Positions 1-7,866 of a stretch of 64,000 nt of DNA are shown one piece after another. The notes under the pieces are model-generated. The model worked only from the letters and a program-made list of their open reading frames with translations. It had not been told where the DNA came from and did not search any database. The number at the start of each line of letters is the position of its first letter. Position 1 is the stretch's first letter. Location: contig CP179198.1 in NCBI GenBank assembly GCA_051201585.1, positions 1-64,000 on the forward strand, given 5' to 3'. This DNA comes from UBA868 sp016776875 (GTDB lineage: Bacteria > Pseudomonadota > Gammaproteobacteria > Arenicellales > UBA868). The translations under genes and the position numbers were made by a program.

Positions 1-39
1 TAAAAATGAGGTTCGGTCGTAAAATTGGCCCATCGATTA

Positions 40-74
40 ATGTTTAAAATTTATAAATATATGATTTTAAACAT
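40..74. repeat. Perfect 11-bp inverted repeat upstream of dnaA
   Basis: Seen: the 11-base arm ATGTTTAAAAT (40-50) is repeated as its exact reverse complement at 64-74, with a 13-base AT-only-but-one loop. The whole stretch 30-90 is very AT-rich and ends at the dnaA ribosome binding site. It could be an operator, a melted region or a 5' UTR hairpin controlling dnaA. No perfect DnaA box lies in bases 1-100. Function is inference. Confidence 0.5.
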
Positions 75-100
75 ATATTTATTTTTAAGAGGAATTTACT

Positions 101-1438
101 TTGTCGTCACTTTGGACATTATGTCTTGGTCGTTTAGAAGATGATCTCTCACCACAGCAGTTTAATACCTGGATTCGCCCATTGCAGGCGATAGAAGAAT
201 CAACTCAACTGCGACTCCTTGCGCCGAATCAGTTTGTAAAGGACTTTGTGTCCAAAGAAATGTTGGACGAAATATCTAAACTGATTGGCGGATTCAGCAC
301 CAAGCCCATCTCTGTTGAAATCGAAATTGGAGGGGGATCTGTATCTCAATCGACCAACGGCAAGCATGATGGCAACAGCGTGGTGGAGGCTAAATCGCCG
401 ACCCCTAAATTACGATTCGAAGGTCGGTTAAATCCGGTCTTTACTTTTGATTCTCATATCGGCGGAAAATCAAATCAGCTTGCTCGAGCTGCCGCCAAAC
501 AAGTCGGTGAAAATCCAGGAAAAGCATATAACCCGCTCTTTCTTTATGGGGGTGTCGGTCTTGGTAAAACGCATCTGATGCAAGCCGCTGGAAATCTTGT
601 GGTGCAGAATAATTCTGCTGCGAAAGTCGTCTATGTGCATTCAGAGAGATTCGTTGCTGATATGGTGAAAGCGTTGCAGCACAACTCAATAAATGACTTC
701 AAAAGATACTACCGATCACTGGACGCTTTGTTAATCGACGACATTCAATTTTTTTCGGGAAAAGAACACTCTCAAGAGGAATTCTTTCATACTTTCAATA
801 CCTTACTTGATGGTCAGTCGCAGGTGATTATCACCAGCGACCGGTTTCCAAAGGAAATAACCGGGGTTCAGGAGCGATTAATTTCAAGGTTCGGAAGCGG
901 TCTCACCGTGCCCATTGATCCGCCGGAACTTGAAACCCGGGTCGCGATTCTTCAACATAAAGCTCAACAAAAAGGAGTGCGGCTGGCGGATGATGTGGCG
1001 TTTTTTATCGCGCGCCAGATTCGATCTAATGTAAGAGAATTAGAGGGCGCGCTTCATCGCCTAGTCGCAAGCAGTGGGTTCACAGGTAGGCCGATTGATA
1101 TCGAACTCACGAAAGAGGCGCTCCGGGATTTGTTAATTTTTCAAGAACGTCGGATTACCGTTCAAAACATTCAAAAGACGGTGGCTGAATATTTTAAGAT
1201 GCGCGTATCTGATCTTCACTCCAAAAGGCGGAATCGCCAAATTACCCGCCCCCGGCAAATGGCAATGGCATTATCGAAAGAGTTAACGACAATGAGCTTG
1301 CCTGAAATTGGTGATGCTTTCGGCGGCCGTGATCACACAACCGTCCTTCATGCTCAAAGAAAGGTTAAGGAGCTCGTCGAAAGTGACGCTGGGGTTCGGG
1401 AAGACTATCAAAACTTACAAAAAATCCTGGGGGTATAA
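101..1438 (+). CDS. dnaA: Chromosomal replication initiator protein DnaA
   Basis: DnaA binds DnaA boxes at oriC as an ATP-dependent oligomer and melts the duplex. The 445-residue length fits the family. Seen: an N-terminal DnaB-interaction domain (about 1-75), a variable linker, the AAA+ core with Walker A GGVGLGKTH and Walker B LLIDDIQFF, and the C-terminal box-binding domain with the signature GGRDHTTVLHA near residue 410. The start is TTG at 101, placed by AAGAGGAA at 87-94. Two perfect DnaA boxes follow in the gap before dnaN. Identification is secure. Confidence 0.98.
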   Translation: MSSLWTLCLGRLEDDLSPQQFNTWIRPLQAIEESTQLRLLAPNQFVKDFVSKEMLDEISKLIGGFSTKPISVEIEIGGGSVSQSTNGKHDGNSVVEAKSPTPKLRFEGRLNPVFTFDSHIGGKSNQLARAAAKQVGENPGKAYNPLFLYGGVGLGKTHLMQAAGNLVVQNNSAAKVVYVHSERFVADMVKALQHNSINDFKRYYRSLDALLIDDIQFFSGKEHSQEEFFHTFNTLLDGQSQVIITSDRFPKEITGVQERLISRFGSGLTVPIDPPELETRVAILQHKAQQKGVRLADDVAFFIARQIRSNVRELEGALHRLVASSGFTGRPIDIELTKEALRDLLIFQERRITVQNIQKTVAEYFKMRVSDLHSKRRNRQITRPRQMAMALSKELTTMSLPEIGDAFGGRDHTTVLHAQRKVKELVESDAGVREDYQNLQKILGV

Positions 1439-1643
1439 CTTGAGCATCCTGTGGATAACTTTCAAGCCAAACCAAAATTTTGTTTTTTTGCTTTTATTCA
1501 CGATTTGTCCCCAAACCGCCCACAGGGTTTTATTTATACAGAAAAGTGGTAACTAACTGATTATAATACGTTATAAGATTTTTCCTTGTTATCCACAACA
1601 CTAATAAACATTATTATCTTTTTTAAAAAATATTTAAATAAAT
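1439..1643. other. Candidate oriC / DnaA-box region between dnaA and dnaN
   Basis: Seen: two perfect DnaA boxes, TTATCCACA on the plus strand at 1589-1597 and its complement TGTGGATAA at 1450-1458. A one-mismatch box, TTATACAGA, lies at 1535-1543. The right half (about 1559-1643) is extremely AT-rich and includes runs of T and A that could be the unwinding element. Known: proteobacterial origins often flank dnaA. The window starts only 100 bases before dnaA, so a second, larger box cluster upstream cannot be excluded. Function as oriC is inference. Confidence 0.6.
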
Positions 1644-2744
1644 ATGAAATTTCAAATTGAGCGCGAACTTTTTCTCGGCCCTCTTTCGGTCGTCACAAGT
1701 GTTGTTGAACGCCGGCAAACACTCCCTATTCTGGCTAACGTCTTGATATCAATTCAAGATAAACGCCTCACGCTGGTGGGTACTGATCTTGAGGTTGAAA
1801 TCAGCATTGAGACGGAAGTGCTTTCAGGAGAGGATGGACAATGTACGGTAACTGCAAGAAAGCTTCTTGATATCTGTCGAGCTTTACCCGAAACCGCAAC
1901 CATAGATTTCACCGGCGAGAGCGACAAAGGGAAGCTAAAATCGGGCCGCAGTCGGTTTTCCCTTCAAGCATTACCCGCAAAAGATTTTCCCCGACTTGAA
2001 ACCGGAGGGTGGGAAGAACGGTTCAAGATTTCCCGCACCGAACTAAAAAGGCTGCTTGAGCGCACTGCTTTCTCAATGGCACAGCAAGATGTCCGATATT
2101 TCCTCAACGGTGTTTTGCTCGAACTCGATAAAAACACCGTGACAACGGTCGCAACAGATGGCCACCGGCTCGCGCGCAGCCAGGCGATCCTAAGTGCTGC
2201 GGTAGGCGCACACCGGCAGGTTATCGTCCCCCGAAAAGCGGTTGCCGAGTTGGGCAGATTCTTGTCAGAAGGGGACGACGAGGTAACCGTGGAGCTGAAT
2301 AATAACCATATTCGCCTGGATCGTCCCGGCGCAACACTAATTAGTAAGCTAATAGACGGCAAGTTTCCGGACTATAAAGCGGTGATGGCGCAGGTGCTTA
2401 ACGAAAAGATGACTGCGAACCGGCAGCAGCTTCATGAAGTGCTCGCGCGGACCGCTGTGCTAACAAACGAAAAATACAGAGGAATCCGGCTGGAATTAAG
2501 CGCGGGGACTTTAAAGCTCAGTGCCCACAACCCAGAACATGAGGAAGCTACCGATGAGATCGCGGTCGATTATTCTGGCCCTGAGGTCGAAATTGGATTT
2601 AATGTCACTTATCTCATGGACGCGCTCAAAGCGCTCAATGGCGAGCAAATAGAAGCAGAGTTTCAGGATTCCAACACGGGTTGCATGCTCCATGAGCCAG
2701 GACAGGATGACACGCTGTATCTCATTATGCCCATGCGGCTATAA
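1644..2744 (+). CDS. dnaN: DNA polymerase III beta subunit (sliding clamp)
   Basis: The beta clamp is a ring-shaped dimer that tethers DNA polymerase III and other DNA-processing proteins to the template. The 366-residue length equals the typical clamp. The chain reads as three similar domains, with family-typical segments such as ATDGHRLA near 170 and the C-terminal LIMPMRL that forms the partner-binding pocket. The ATG follows the AT-rich DnaA-box region without a strong Shine-Dalgarno sequence. It lies directly after dnaA, as in most bacteria, but recF does not follow. Confidence 0.97.
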   Translation: MKFQIERELFLGPLSVVTSVVERRQTLPILANVLISIQDKRLTLVGTDLEVEISIETEVLSGEDGQCTVTARKLLDICRALPETATIDFTGESDKGKLKSGRSRFSLQALPAKDFPRLETGGWEERFKISRTELKRLLERTAFSMAQQDVRYFLNGVLLELDKNTVTTVATDGHRLARSQAILSAAVGAHRQVIVPRKAVAELGRFLSEGDDEVTVELNNNHIRLDRPGATLISKLIDGKFPDYKAVMAQVLNEKMTANRQQLHEVLARTAVLTNEKYRGIRLELSAGTLKLSAHNPEHEEATDEIAVDYSGPEVEIGFNVTYLMDALKALNGEQIEAEFQDSNTGCMLHEPGQDDTLYLIMPMRL

Positions 2745-2751
2745 ATCAACA

Positions 2752-2773
2752 GAATGTTTCACGTGAAACATTC
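2752..2773. promoter_or_regulatory. parS centromere site 1
   Basis: Seen: a perfect 22-bp palindrome whose core TGTTTCACGTGAAACA (2755-2770) matches the bacterial parS consensus exactly. Known: ParB binds such 16-bp sites near oriC, spreads, and recruits ParA and SMC for origin segregation. The parAB genes are not in the window. Confidence 0.93.
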
Positions 2774-2780
2774 AATAACG

Positions 2781-2796
2781 GGTTTCACGTGAAACA
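2781..2796. promoter_or_regulatory. parS centromere site 2
   Basis: Seen: the 14-bp palindrome GTTTCACGTGAAAC at 2782-2795, matching the parS consensus except at one outer base (G instead of T at 2781). Its centre is 26 bases from that of the first parS, about two and a half helical turns. The pair lies between dnaN and gyrB. Confidence 0.9.
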
Positions 2797-2834
2797 CCGT
2801 TAGACCCCCGTTTGGCGAATAAAACCCCAGAAAA

Positions 2835-2843
2835 TGTTATAAT
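2835..2843 (+). promoter_or_regulatory. Extended -10 promoter element for gyrB
   Basis: Seen: TGTTATAAT, an extended -10 (TGn then TATAAT), 25 bases before the gyrB start. The best -35 candidate, TTGGCG at 2812, is spaced too far, as is common for extended -10 promoters. It lies just downstream of the parS pair. Assignment is by motif only. Confidence 0.5.
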
Positions 2844-2867
2844 TTAAGGGTAATTTTGGAGCAAGAT

Positions 2868-5288
2868 ATGTCGAATTCCCCTGTTTATGACGAAAGCAGT
2901 ATTAAAGTTCTTAAAGGACTTGAAGCGGTCAGAAAAAGACCGGGTATGTATATTGGCGATACCGATGATGGTACCGGTTTACATCATATGGTGTTCGAGG
3001 CGGTTGATAACTCAATTGATGAGGCGCTCGCCGGTCACTGTAGTGAGGTGACGGTGACGATTCATTCGGATGAGACGATTACCGTCTCCGATGACGGACG
3101 AGGTATTCCAACCGGAATGATTGAAGAGGAAGGGTTGTCTGCGGCTGAGGTCATCATGACGCAGCTTCATGCGGGCGGTAAATTCGACCAGAACTCATAC
3201 AAGGTCTCAGGTGGTTTACACGGGGTCGGCGTCTCGGTGGTTAATGCGTTATCGTCTTATCTCCGGCTGACCATCCATCGGGATGGGCAGGTTTTTCAGC
3301 AGGAGTATGAGCGGGGTTTGGCGTTAAAGCCGCTGGAGATCGTCGGGGAATCGTCCCGGACCGGAACCGAAGTGCATTTTCGGCCTGATTCTGAAATCTT
3401 TACAAACCCCGTTATGCATCGCGATATTTTGGCAAAACGCTTACGGGAATTATCTTTTCTTAACTCAGGCGTGCGTAATCGATTAGTAGATGAGCGGGCC
3501 GATAGTGAGGACATATTCGAGTACAAAGGCGGCATCGAGGCTTTTGTCGGACACCTGAATCGTAAAAAAACACCCCTACACCCCGCGATCGCTTATTTTC
3601 GTGATGAACGGGATGGCGTTATTGTGGAGGGAGCGCTACAGTGGAATGATTCCTATCAGGAGTCTGTTTTTTGTTATACGAATAATATTCCCCAACGAGA
3701 TGGGGGGACACACCTAGAGGGGTTAAGAGCCGCCATTACGCGAACGATGGGGCGGTTTCTTGAAGAGTCCGGTATCGCCAAAAAAAATAAGATCAGTCTG
3801 AAAGGAGAGGATTGTCGCGAGGGGTTGACCGCTGTTCTGTCAGTGAAAGTTCCGGATCCCAAATTTTCTTCGCAGACGAAAGATAAACTGGTCTCTTCCA
3901 ATGTGAGAGGGCCTGTTGAATCATTGCTGAATGAGCACCTGGGGACGTTTCTGCTCGAGCGTCCGGGCGAAGCCAAATCCATTATGGATAAAGTGCTCGA
4001 TTCGGCTCGCGCGCGAGATGCGGCTCGAAAAGCGCGAGAAATGACGCGTCGGAAAAGCGCCCTTGAGGTCGGTAATCTTCCTGGAAAACTCGCTGACTGC
4101 CAGGAGAAAGATCCTGCACAGTGCGAGATTTATCTGGTGGAGGGAGATTCTGCTGGCGGGTCCGCCAAGCAGGCCAGAGACCGAAAATTCCAGGCGATTT
4201 TGCCGCTGAAAGGTAAGATCCTGAACGTTGAAAAAGCCCGTTTCGACAAAATGCTGTCGTCTGATGAAGTCGGAACTTTAATCACGGCACTCGGCACGGG
4301 AATTGGACGTGATGATTTTGATATGGGTCGCCTCCGCTATCACCGCGTCATTATTATGACGGATGCAGATGTTGATGGCTCACATATCCGAACCCTATTG
4401 CTGACGTTTTTCTATCGTCAAATGCCGGAGTTAATTGAGCGAGGGCATGTTTTTATCGCACAGCCTCCGCTTTATAAATTAACTTCTGGCAAGAAAGAAA
4501 CCTATATCAAAGATGACGATGAGCTAAACCGGTTGTTGCTTGATTTAGCGCTCGAGGGGGCTGAACTCAAGCCATCCGATCATGACAGCGACGGGTTTTC
4601 AGGGGCCGGCCTACGGGCGCTTTGTAGTGAGTATTTTGCAGTTGAATCCGCTATTCGCAGACTATCTCGGCGTTATCAGGCTGAAGTGCTGTGGGAAATG
4701 ATGGAACTCCCTTTCCTGGAGTCGAATTCAATTCTCCAGGCAGAAGAGCGAGATCAATTTGCCGACCGTTTAGGGACTCGACTCAATAGTGAATCAGGCG
4801 CGAAGGGTGGCGCGAGTTATCGAGTGATCTGGGAAGAGGATGATTCCGGTTGGTCATTAGTGGTGGATAGTGATCAACATGGCCGATATCGTCAAAGTCG
4901 TTTTTCTTCGGATTTCTTTGGCACCACCGAATACAAATCATTAACCGGTTTGGGTCATCGTTTAATCTCGGAAGTGGGTCAAGCGCCGATGATTCGGCGA
5001 GGACAAAAAGAGAAAACCGTAGATGGATTTTCCGACGCAATTGAATGGTTGATGAGTGAGGCACGACGCGGCATTAATATCCAGCGTTATAAAGGTCTTG
5101 GCGAGATGAACCCGGATCAACTTTGGGAAACCACAATGGATGCAAGTCAGCGGCGGCTATCGCAGGTTCAGATTGAAGATGCGGTGAGTGCTGACGAAAT
5201 CTTTACCGTGTTAATGGGTGATGAGGTTGCGCCACGACGTGATTTTATTCAGCAAAACGCATTTGCTGTGAGCAACCTGGATGTCTAA
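2868..5288 (+). CDS. gyrB: DNA gyrase subunit B
   Basis: GyrB is the ATPase and TOPRIM subunit of gyrase, which introduces negative supercoils. The 806-residue length matches the Gram-negative form with its large insert. Seen: the GHKL ATPase start (KVLKGLEAVRKRPGMYIG, then EAVDNSIDEA), the TOPRIM motif EGDSAGGSAKQ, the metal-binding DADVDGSHIRTLLL, and the C-terminal QRYKGLGEMNPDQLWETTMD. I prefer ATG 2868 to an in-frame TTG at 2856 because GGAG at 2858-2861 is correctly spaced for it. gyrB follows dnaN directly, without recF. Confidence 0.97.
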   Translation: MSNSPVYDESSIKVLKGLEAVRKRPGMYIGDTDDGTGLHHMVFEAVDNSIDEALAGHCSEVTVTIHSDETITVSDDGRGIPTGMIEEEGLSAAEVIMTQLHAGGKFDQNSYKVSGGLHGVGVSVVNALSSYLRLTIHRDGQVFQQEYERGLALKPLEIVGESSRTGTEVHFRPDSEIFTNPVMHRDILAKRLRELSFLNSGVRNRLVDERADSEDIFEYKGGIEAFVGHLNRKKTPLHPAIAYFRDERDGVIVEGALQWNDSYQESVFCYTNNIPQRDGGTHLEGLRAAITRTMGRFLEESGIAKKNKISLKGEDCREGLTAVLSVKVPDPKFSSQTKDKLVSSNVRGPVESLLNEHLGTFLLERPGEAKSIMDKVLDSARARDAARKAREMTRRKSALEVGNLPGKLADCQEKDPAQCEIYLVEGDSAGGSAKQARDRKFQAILPLKGKILNVEKARFDKMLSSDEVGTLITALGTGIGRDDFDMGRLRYHRVIIMTDADVDGSHIRTLLLTFFYRQMPELIERGHVFIAQPPLYKLTSGKKETYIKDDDELNRLLLDLALEGAELKPSDHDSDGFSGAGLRALCSEYFAVESAIRRLSRRYQAEVLWEMMELPFLESNSILQAEERDQFADRLGTRLNSESGAKGGASYRVIWEEDDSGWSLVVDSDQHGRYRQSRFSSDFFGTTEYKSLTGLGHRLISEVGQAPMIRRGQKEKTVDGFSDAIEWLMSEARRGINIQRYKGLGEMNPDQLWETTMDASQRRLSQVQIEDAVSADEIFTVLMGDEVAPRRDFIQQNAFAVSNLDV

Positions 5289-5314
5289 AAACTAAATAAA
5301 ATCAATTACTTATA

Positions 5315-5692
5315 TTAATGAAGGACGCGGGGAGCGGAGAGTACAAATTCAGGAATATTCGTGTCGAAGGTTTGTCCGTCTTCAGCCACCATGCGATAAA
5401 TTCCATGCATGGTGCCTACCGGCGTTTCAATGACGGTGCCCGATGTGTAACGAAAACCTTCTCCTGGCTGTAGGGTAGGTTGCTCTCCAACCACACCATC
5501 CCCCTCTACTTCTTCCGTGTGGTTTTCCGAGTCGGTGATGACCCATCGGCGGGATAACAAGGTCGCGGAGATCGATCCTTTATTGACCAAAGTGATTGTG
5601 TAGGCGAACACATAACGATCTTCATCGGGTTCAGAATGTTCCGCCATATAAGACGTTTCTACTTCAATGTCGATTTCGTAAGAGTTACTCAT
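5315..5692 (-). CDS. apaG: ApaG family protein
   Basis: ApaG is a small fibronectin-III-like beta-sandwich protein linked in enterobacteria to cobalt/magnesium tolerance; its biochemical role is unsettled. The 125-residue length and family-typical segments RYVFAYTITLVNKG, RRWVITDS and GTMHGIYRMV identify it. Its ATG overlaps the end of apaH by eight bases, so the two are translationally coupled. It ends the minus-strand run that also contains mlaA, and converges on gyrB with only 26 bases between. In enterobacteria apaGH follows rsmA (ksgA); here rsmA lies about 20 kb away. Confidence 0.92.
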   Translation of the reverse strand: MSNSYEIDIEVETSYMAEHSEPDEDRYVFAYTITLVNKGSISATLLSRRWVITDSENHTEEVEGDGVVGEQPTLQPGEGFRYTSGTVIETPVGTMHGIYRMVAEDGQTFDTNIPEFVLSAPRVLH

Positions 5693-6524
5693 GTTTCGGT
5701 ATCGTTAGGAGTTCATTGCAAGGTACGGATACGATGTTAGCGTGTTCAGGCTCCAGCTGTACAGCACTCAGATTCCCACCCCAAACACACCCGCTATCTA
5801 GACCAATAAAGTTGTTTTGATTAATTAACCCCGCGGTTGACCAATGGCCAAACACCACTCGGGTGTTGCCCAGATTCGTGTTTGGCAGCTCGAACCAGGG
5901 GTGCCAGGGATCGGGCGCGGTTCCTAATCCACCCTTGTGGCTGAAGTCCAGGCAGCCGTTGGTGTCACAGAACCGCATTCTTGTAAACGCGTTTGTGATA
6001 AACCGAAGCCTCATATTGCCGCTTAACTCGGGTGACCAATTGACGGGCGTGTCACCATAAAGATGCCGGATTACCTCGGACCGATTTTCACCCTTAAGGG
6101 CGGCGCTGACCTCATCTCCAAGCATAATGGCTTCCGGAACAGACCAGCCGGGATAAAGGCCCGCGTGCGTCATGACGACGTTCAAGCGTTTTGAAAATAC
6201 TATAAATTTTTGATTTAAAACGAAATTAATATAAATCGATTTTTTGGGATGATCGAGAAGTGATTCCAGATTGTCATCAGGTCGCGCCGCTTTTAAGCCT
6301 TCGTTAATCGCGAGGAGGTTAATATCGTGATTTCCAAGAACGCAAATGACACGGTTCCCAAGCGATATCAGGAAATCAATTAAACCCGCGGGGTCAGGTC
6401 CGCGTCCGATCAGATCGCCCGCTAGCCAAAGATAATCCCGCTGCGGGTCAAATTTAATTTTCTCAAGTAGCGCTTCAAGTGACTTAAGACAGCCCTGAAC
6501 GTCTCCTACTGCCCATGTAGCCAA
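5685..6524 (-). CDS. apaH: Symmetrical bis(5'-nucleosyl)-tetraphosphatase ApaH
   Basis: ApaH hydrolyses Ap4A and related alarmones to two ADP. It is a calcineurin-like metallophosphoesterase of 279 residues, the usual length. Seen: the ordered metal-binding motifs GDVQGC (residue 7 on), GDLIGRGPDP and VLGNHDINLL, then VMTHAGL near 138 and a C-terminal GHW and GLDSGCVWGG. It starts six bases after mlaA ends and overlaps apaG. Some regions (about 6180-6250) are AT-rich, but the reading frame is intact. Confidence 0.95.
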   Translation of the reverse strand: MATWAVGDVQGCLKSLEALLEKIKFDPQRDYLWLAGDLIGRGPDPAGLIDFLISLGNRVICVLGNHDINLLAINEGLKAARPDDNLESLLDHPKKSIYINFVLNQKFIVFSKRLNVVMTHAGLYPGWSVPEAIMLGDEVSAALKGENRSEVIRHLYGDTPVNWSPELSGNMRLRFITNAFTRMRFCDTNGCLDFSHKGGLGTAPDPWHPWFELPNTNLGNTRVVFGHWSTAGLINQNNFIGLDSGCVWGGNLSAVQLEPEHANIVSVPCNELLTIPKHE

Positions 6525-6529
6525 AAGCG

Positions 6530-7282
6530 CTAGTTCTCCAGGATTTCCTGTTCAATCGGGCTTACGTCGGTTGGTTTTTTTGAGATCGCCCCATCTGATA
6601 TTTGAGCGATCCGGTTTTGAAAATAAAGCTCGCGCATGAACAGATAGGGGTCTACCTGCATCTTAAGGATTCGATCGACATCTAATAATCTCGAGCGGAT
6701 ATCAACGGCCCGGACTGCGAAACGCGCGACCGTTACCGAAAGATCGTCAGGATCCCACAGGGGATCCGCTATGACGAATTCGGGTACTTTCCCGACAGCA
6801 TCCCTGATTGTGCTGGGGCCGAGCAGGGGTAAAACAATATAAGGCCCGCTGGGCACACCCCAAACGGCTAATGTTTGCCCATAGTCTTCTTCATGATCAG
6901 GAAAACCCAGTTTGCTTGCAACATCGACAAGACCGAGTACACCAAGGGTGCTATTTATCAAAAATCGATCAACGGTTTCTTTCGCCCGTGATGGTTTTCC
7001 CTGCAAGACATCATTGATTAGTGTGGTGGGCGCCCGCAGATTGTTAAAAAAGTTATTCACGCCACTGCGAAGACGCTCGGGAATGAATTTTCGATATCCG
7101 ACAGCGAGCGGCCTGAATAGTACTTTGTCCACGCCGTCATTGAATTTGTAGATTGCCCGGTTAAAAGGCTGAATCGGATCGGCTACGCCCTGCGCTGAGG
7201 CCGATCCGGAAAAACCGACAACAAGAAAAATAACCACGACGGTTAGCCATCGTCGTTTTTCTTGCCGTTTATATAATTTCAA
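6530..7282 (-). CDS. mlaA: MlaA/VacJ outer-membrane lipid asymmetry protein
   Basis: MlaA sits in the outer membrane with porins and removes mislaid phospholipids from the outer leaflet, passing them to MlaC. The 250-residue protein has the family core DPIQPFNRAIYKFNDGVDK, DRFLINSTLGVLGLVDVAS, EEDYGQTLAVWGVPSGPYIVLPLLGPST and a C-terminal DPYLFMRELY. Odd: MlaA is normally a lipoprotein, but the signal peptide here ends GFSGSASAQGV and has no cysteine near the cleavage site, which points to signal peptidase I. Its ATG overlaps the upstream coiled-coil gene by four bases; apaH follows. Confidence 0.92.
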   Translation of the reverse strand: MKLYKRQEKRRWLTVVVIFLVVGFSGSASAQGVADPIQPFNRAIYKFNDGVDKVLFRPLAVGYRKFIPERLRSGVNNFFNNLRAPTTLINDVLQGKPSRAKETVDRFLINSTLGVLGLVDVASKLGFPDHEEDYGQTLAVWGVPSGPYIVLPLLGPSTIRDAVGKVPEFVIADPLWDPDDLSVTVARFAVRAVDIRSRLLDVDRILKMQVDPYLFMRELYFQNRIAQISDGAISKKPTDVSPIEQEILEN

Positions 7283-7524
7283 TTTTTATCTCCTTTAAAG
7301 GCTCGCGCAATTTCGCCCAAATAGCGAGCCGCACGGTGTCCAACGGGGTCTGAATGAGTCAGTCGGGGCGTTAGAAGCAATTGCAGATCCTGAAGATGCT
7401 TTGACTGCGCTTCGTATTTGGCTTTCAATACATCATGTTCCTTTTGTAGTGACTCGAGCGAGGCGGCTGCTTCCAAAACGTCTTTATTTTCAGTCTCTTT
7501 CAAATTTGGCACGTGTCGTGGCAT
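7279..7524 (-). CDS. Short coiled-coil protein, probably the C-terminal part of the adjacent HTH protein
   Basis: An 81-residue protein with a predicted coiled coil (about 13-55, rich in E, K, L and A) and no catalytic motif that I recognise. Its stop overlaps the mlaA start (ATGA). Its 5' end overlaps the HTH gene by 25 bases in another frame. Reading this frame upstream through 7525-7575 stays open and gives a hydrophilic linker that would continue the HTH protein after VFGEP. A single missing base in the C-run at 7571-7574 would fuse the two. Known plasmid and phage proteins have the same HTH plus coiled-coil plan. I read it as a broken half, but it could be an independent gene. Confidence 0.55.
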   Translation of the reverse strand: MPRHVPNLKETENKDVLEAAASLESLQKEHDVLKAKYEAQSKHLQDLQLLLTPRLTHSDPVGHRAARYLGEIARAFKGDKN

Positions 7525-7769
7525 GTCGCTGTCACCTTGATGGGGTGCCAGTTTAGGGCTCTGACAATAGCCCCAGGCTCCCCAAACACCCTGACTAAAT
7601 CGGAGATATCGAAGACATAACGCGGCCGCTCGCCATGGAGGGATCGTTGAAACGGCGTAATTTGGCCTTTTTTGACCCTTCTTCTAATCGTGTTTGTCGA
7701 GATGCCAAACGCCCGCGCCGCTTCCGTAATGCTAATTCGCCCATGTTGTTCTAAATGATTGCCAGCCAT
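7500..7769 (-). CDS. Helix-turn-helix (MerR/excisionase-like) DNA-binding protein, C-terminus probably frameshifted
   Basis: An 89-residue protein. Residues 10-62 form a MerR/excisionase-type winged helix: ISITEAARAFGISTNTIRRRVKKG, a basic wing, then YVFDISDLVRVFGEP. The last 25 residues do not look like a protein domain and contain two cysteines in a row of polar residues, whereas a one-base shift near 7571-7583 gives a natural linker into the coiled-coil frame downstream. It may regulate its own run or DNA replication/partition, as do similar plasmid proteins. No target is evident. Confidence 0.65.
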   Translation of the reverse strand: MAGNHLEQHGRISITEAARAFGISTNTIRRRVKKGQITPFQRSLHGERPRYVFDISDLVRVFGEPGAIVRALNWHPIKVTATCHDTCQI

Positions 7770-7866
7770 TTTTTGTAATCAATGATTAGGTGACTTCATG
7801 CCACTTGATGCCGACTTCCTAGGTTGGCATCATGTTTGCACTATCCACAATATTGGTCAAGGCGGT

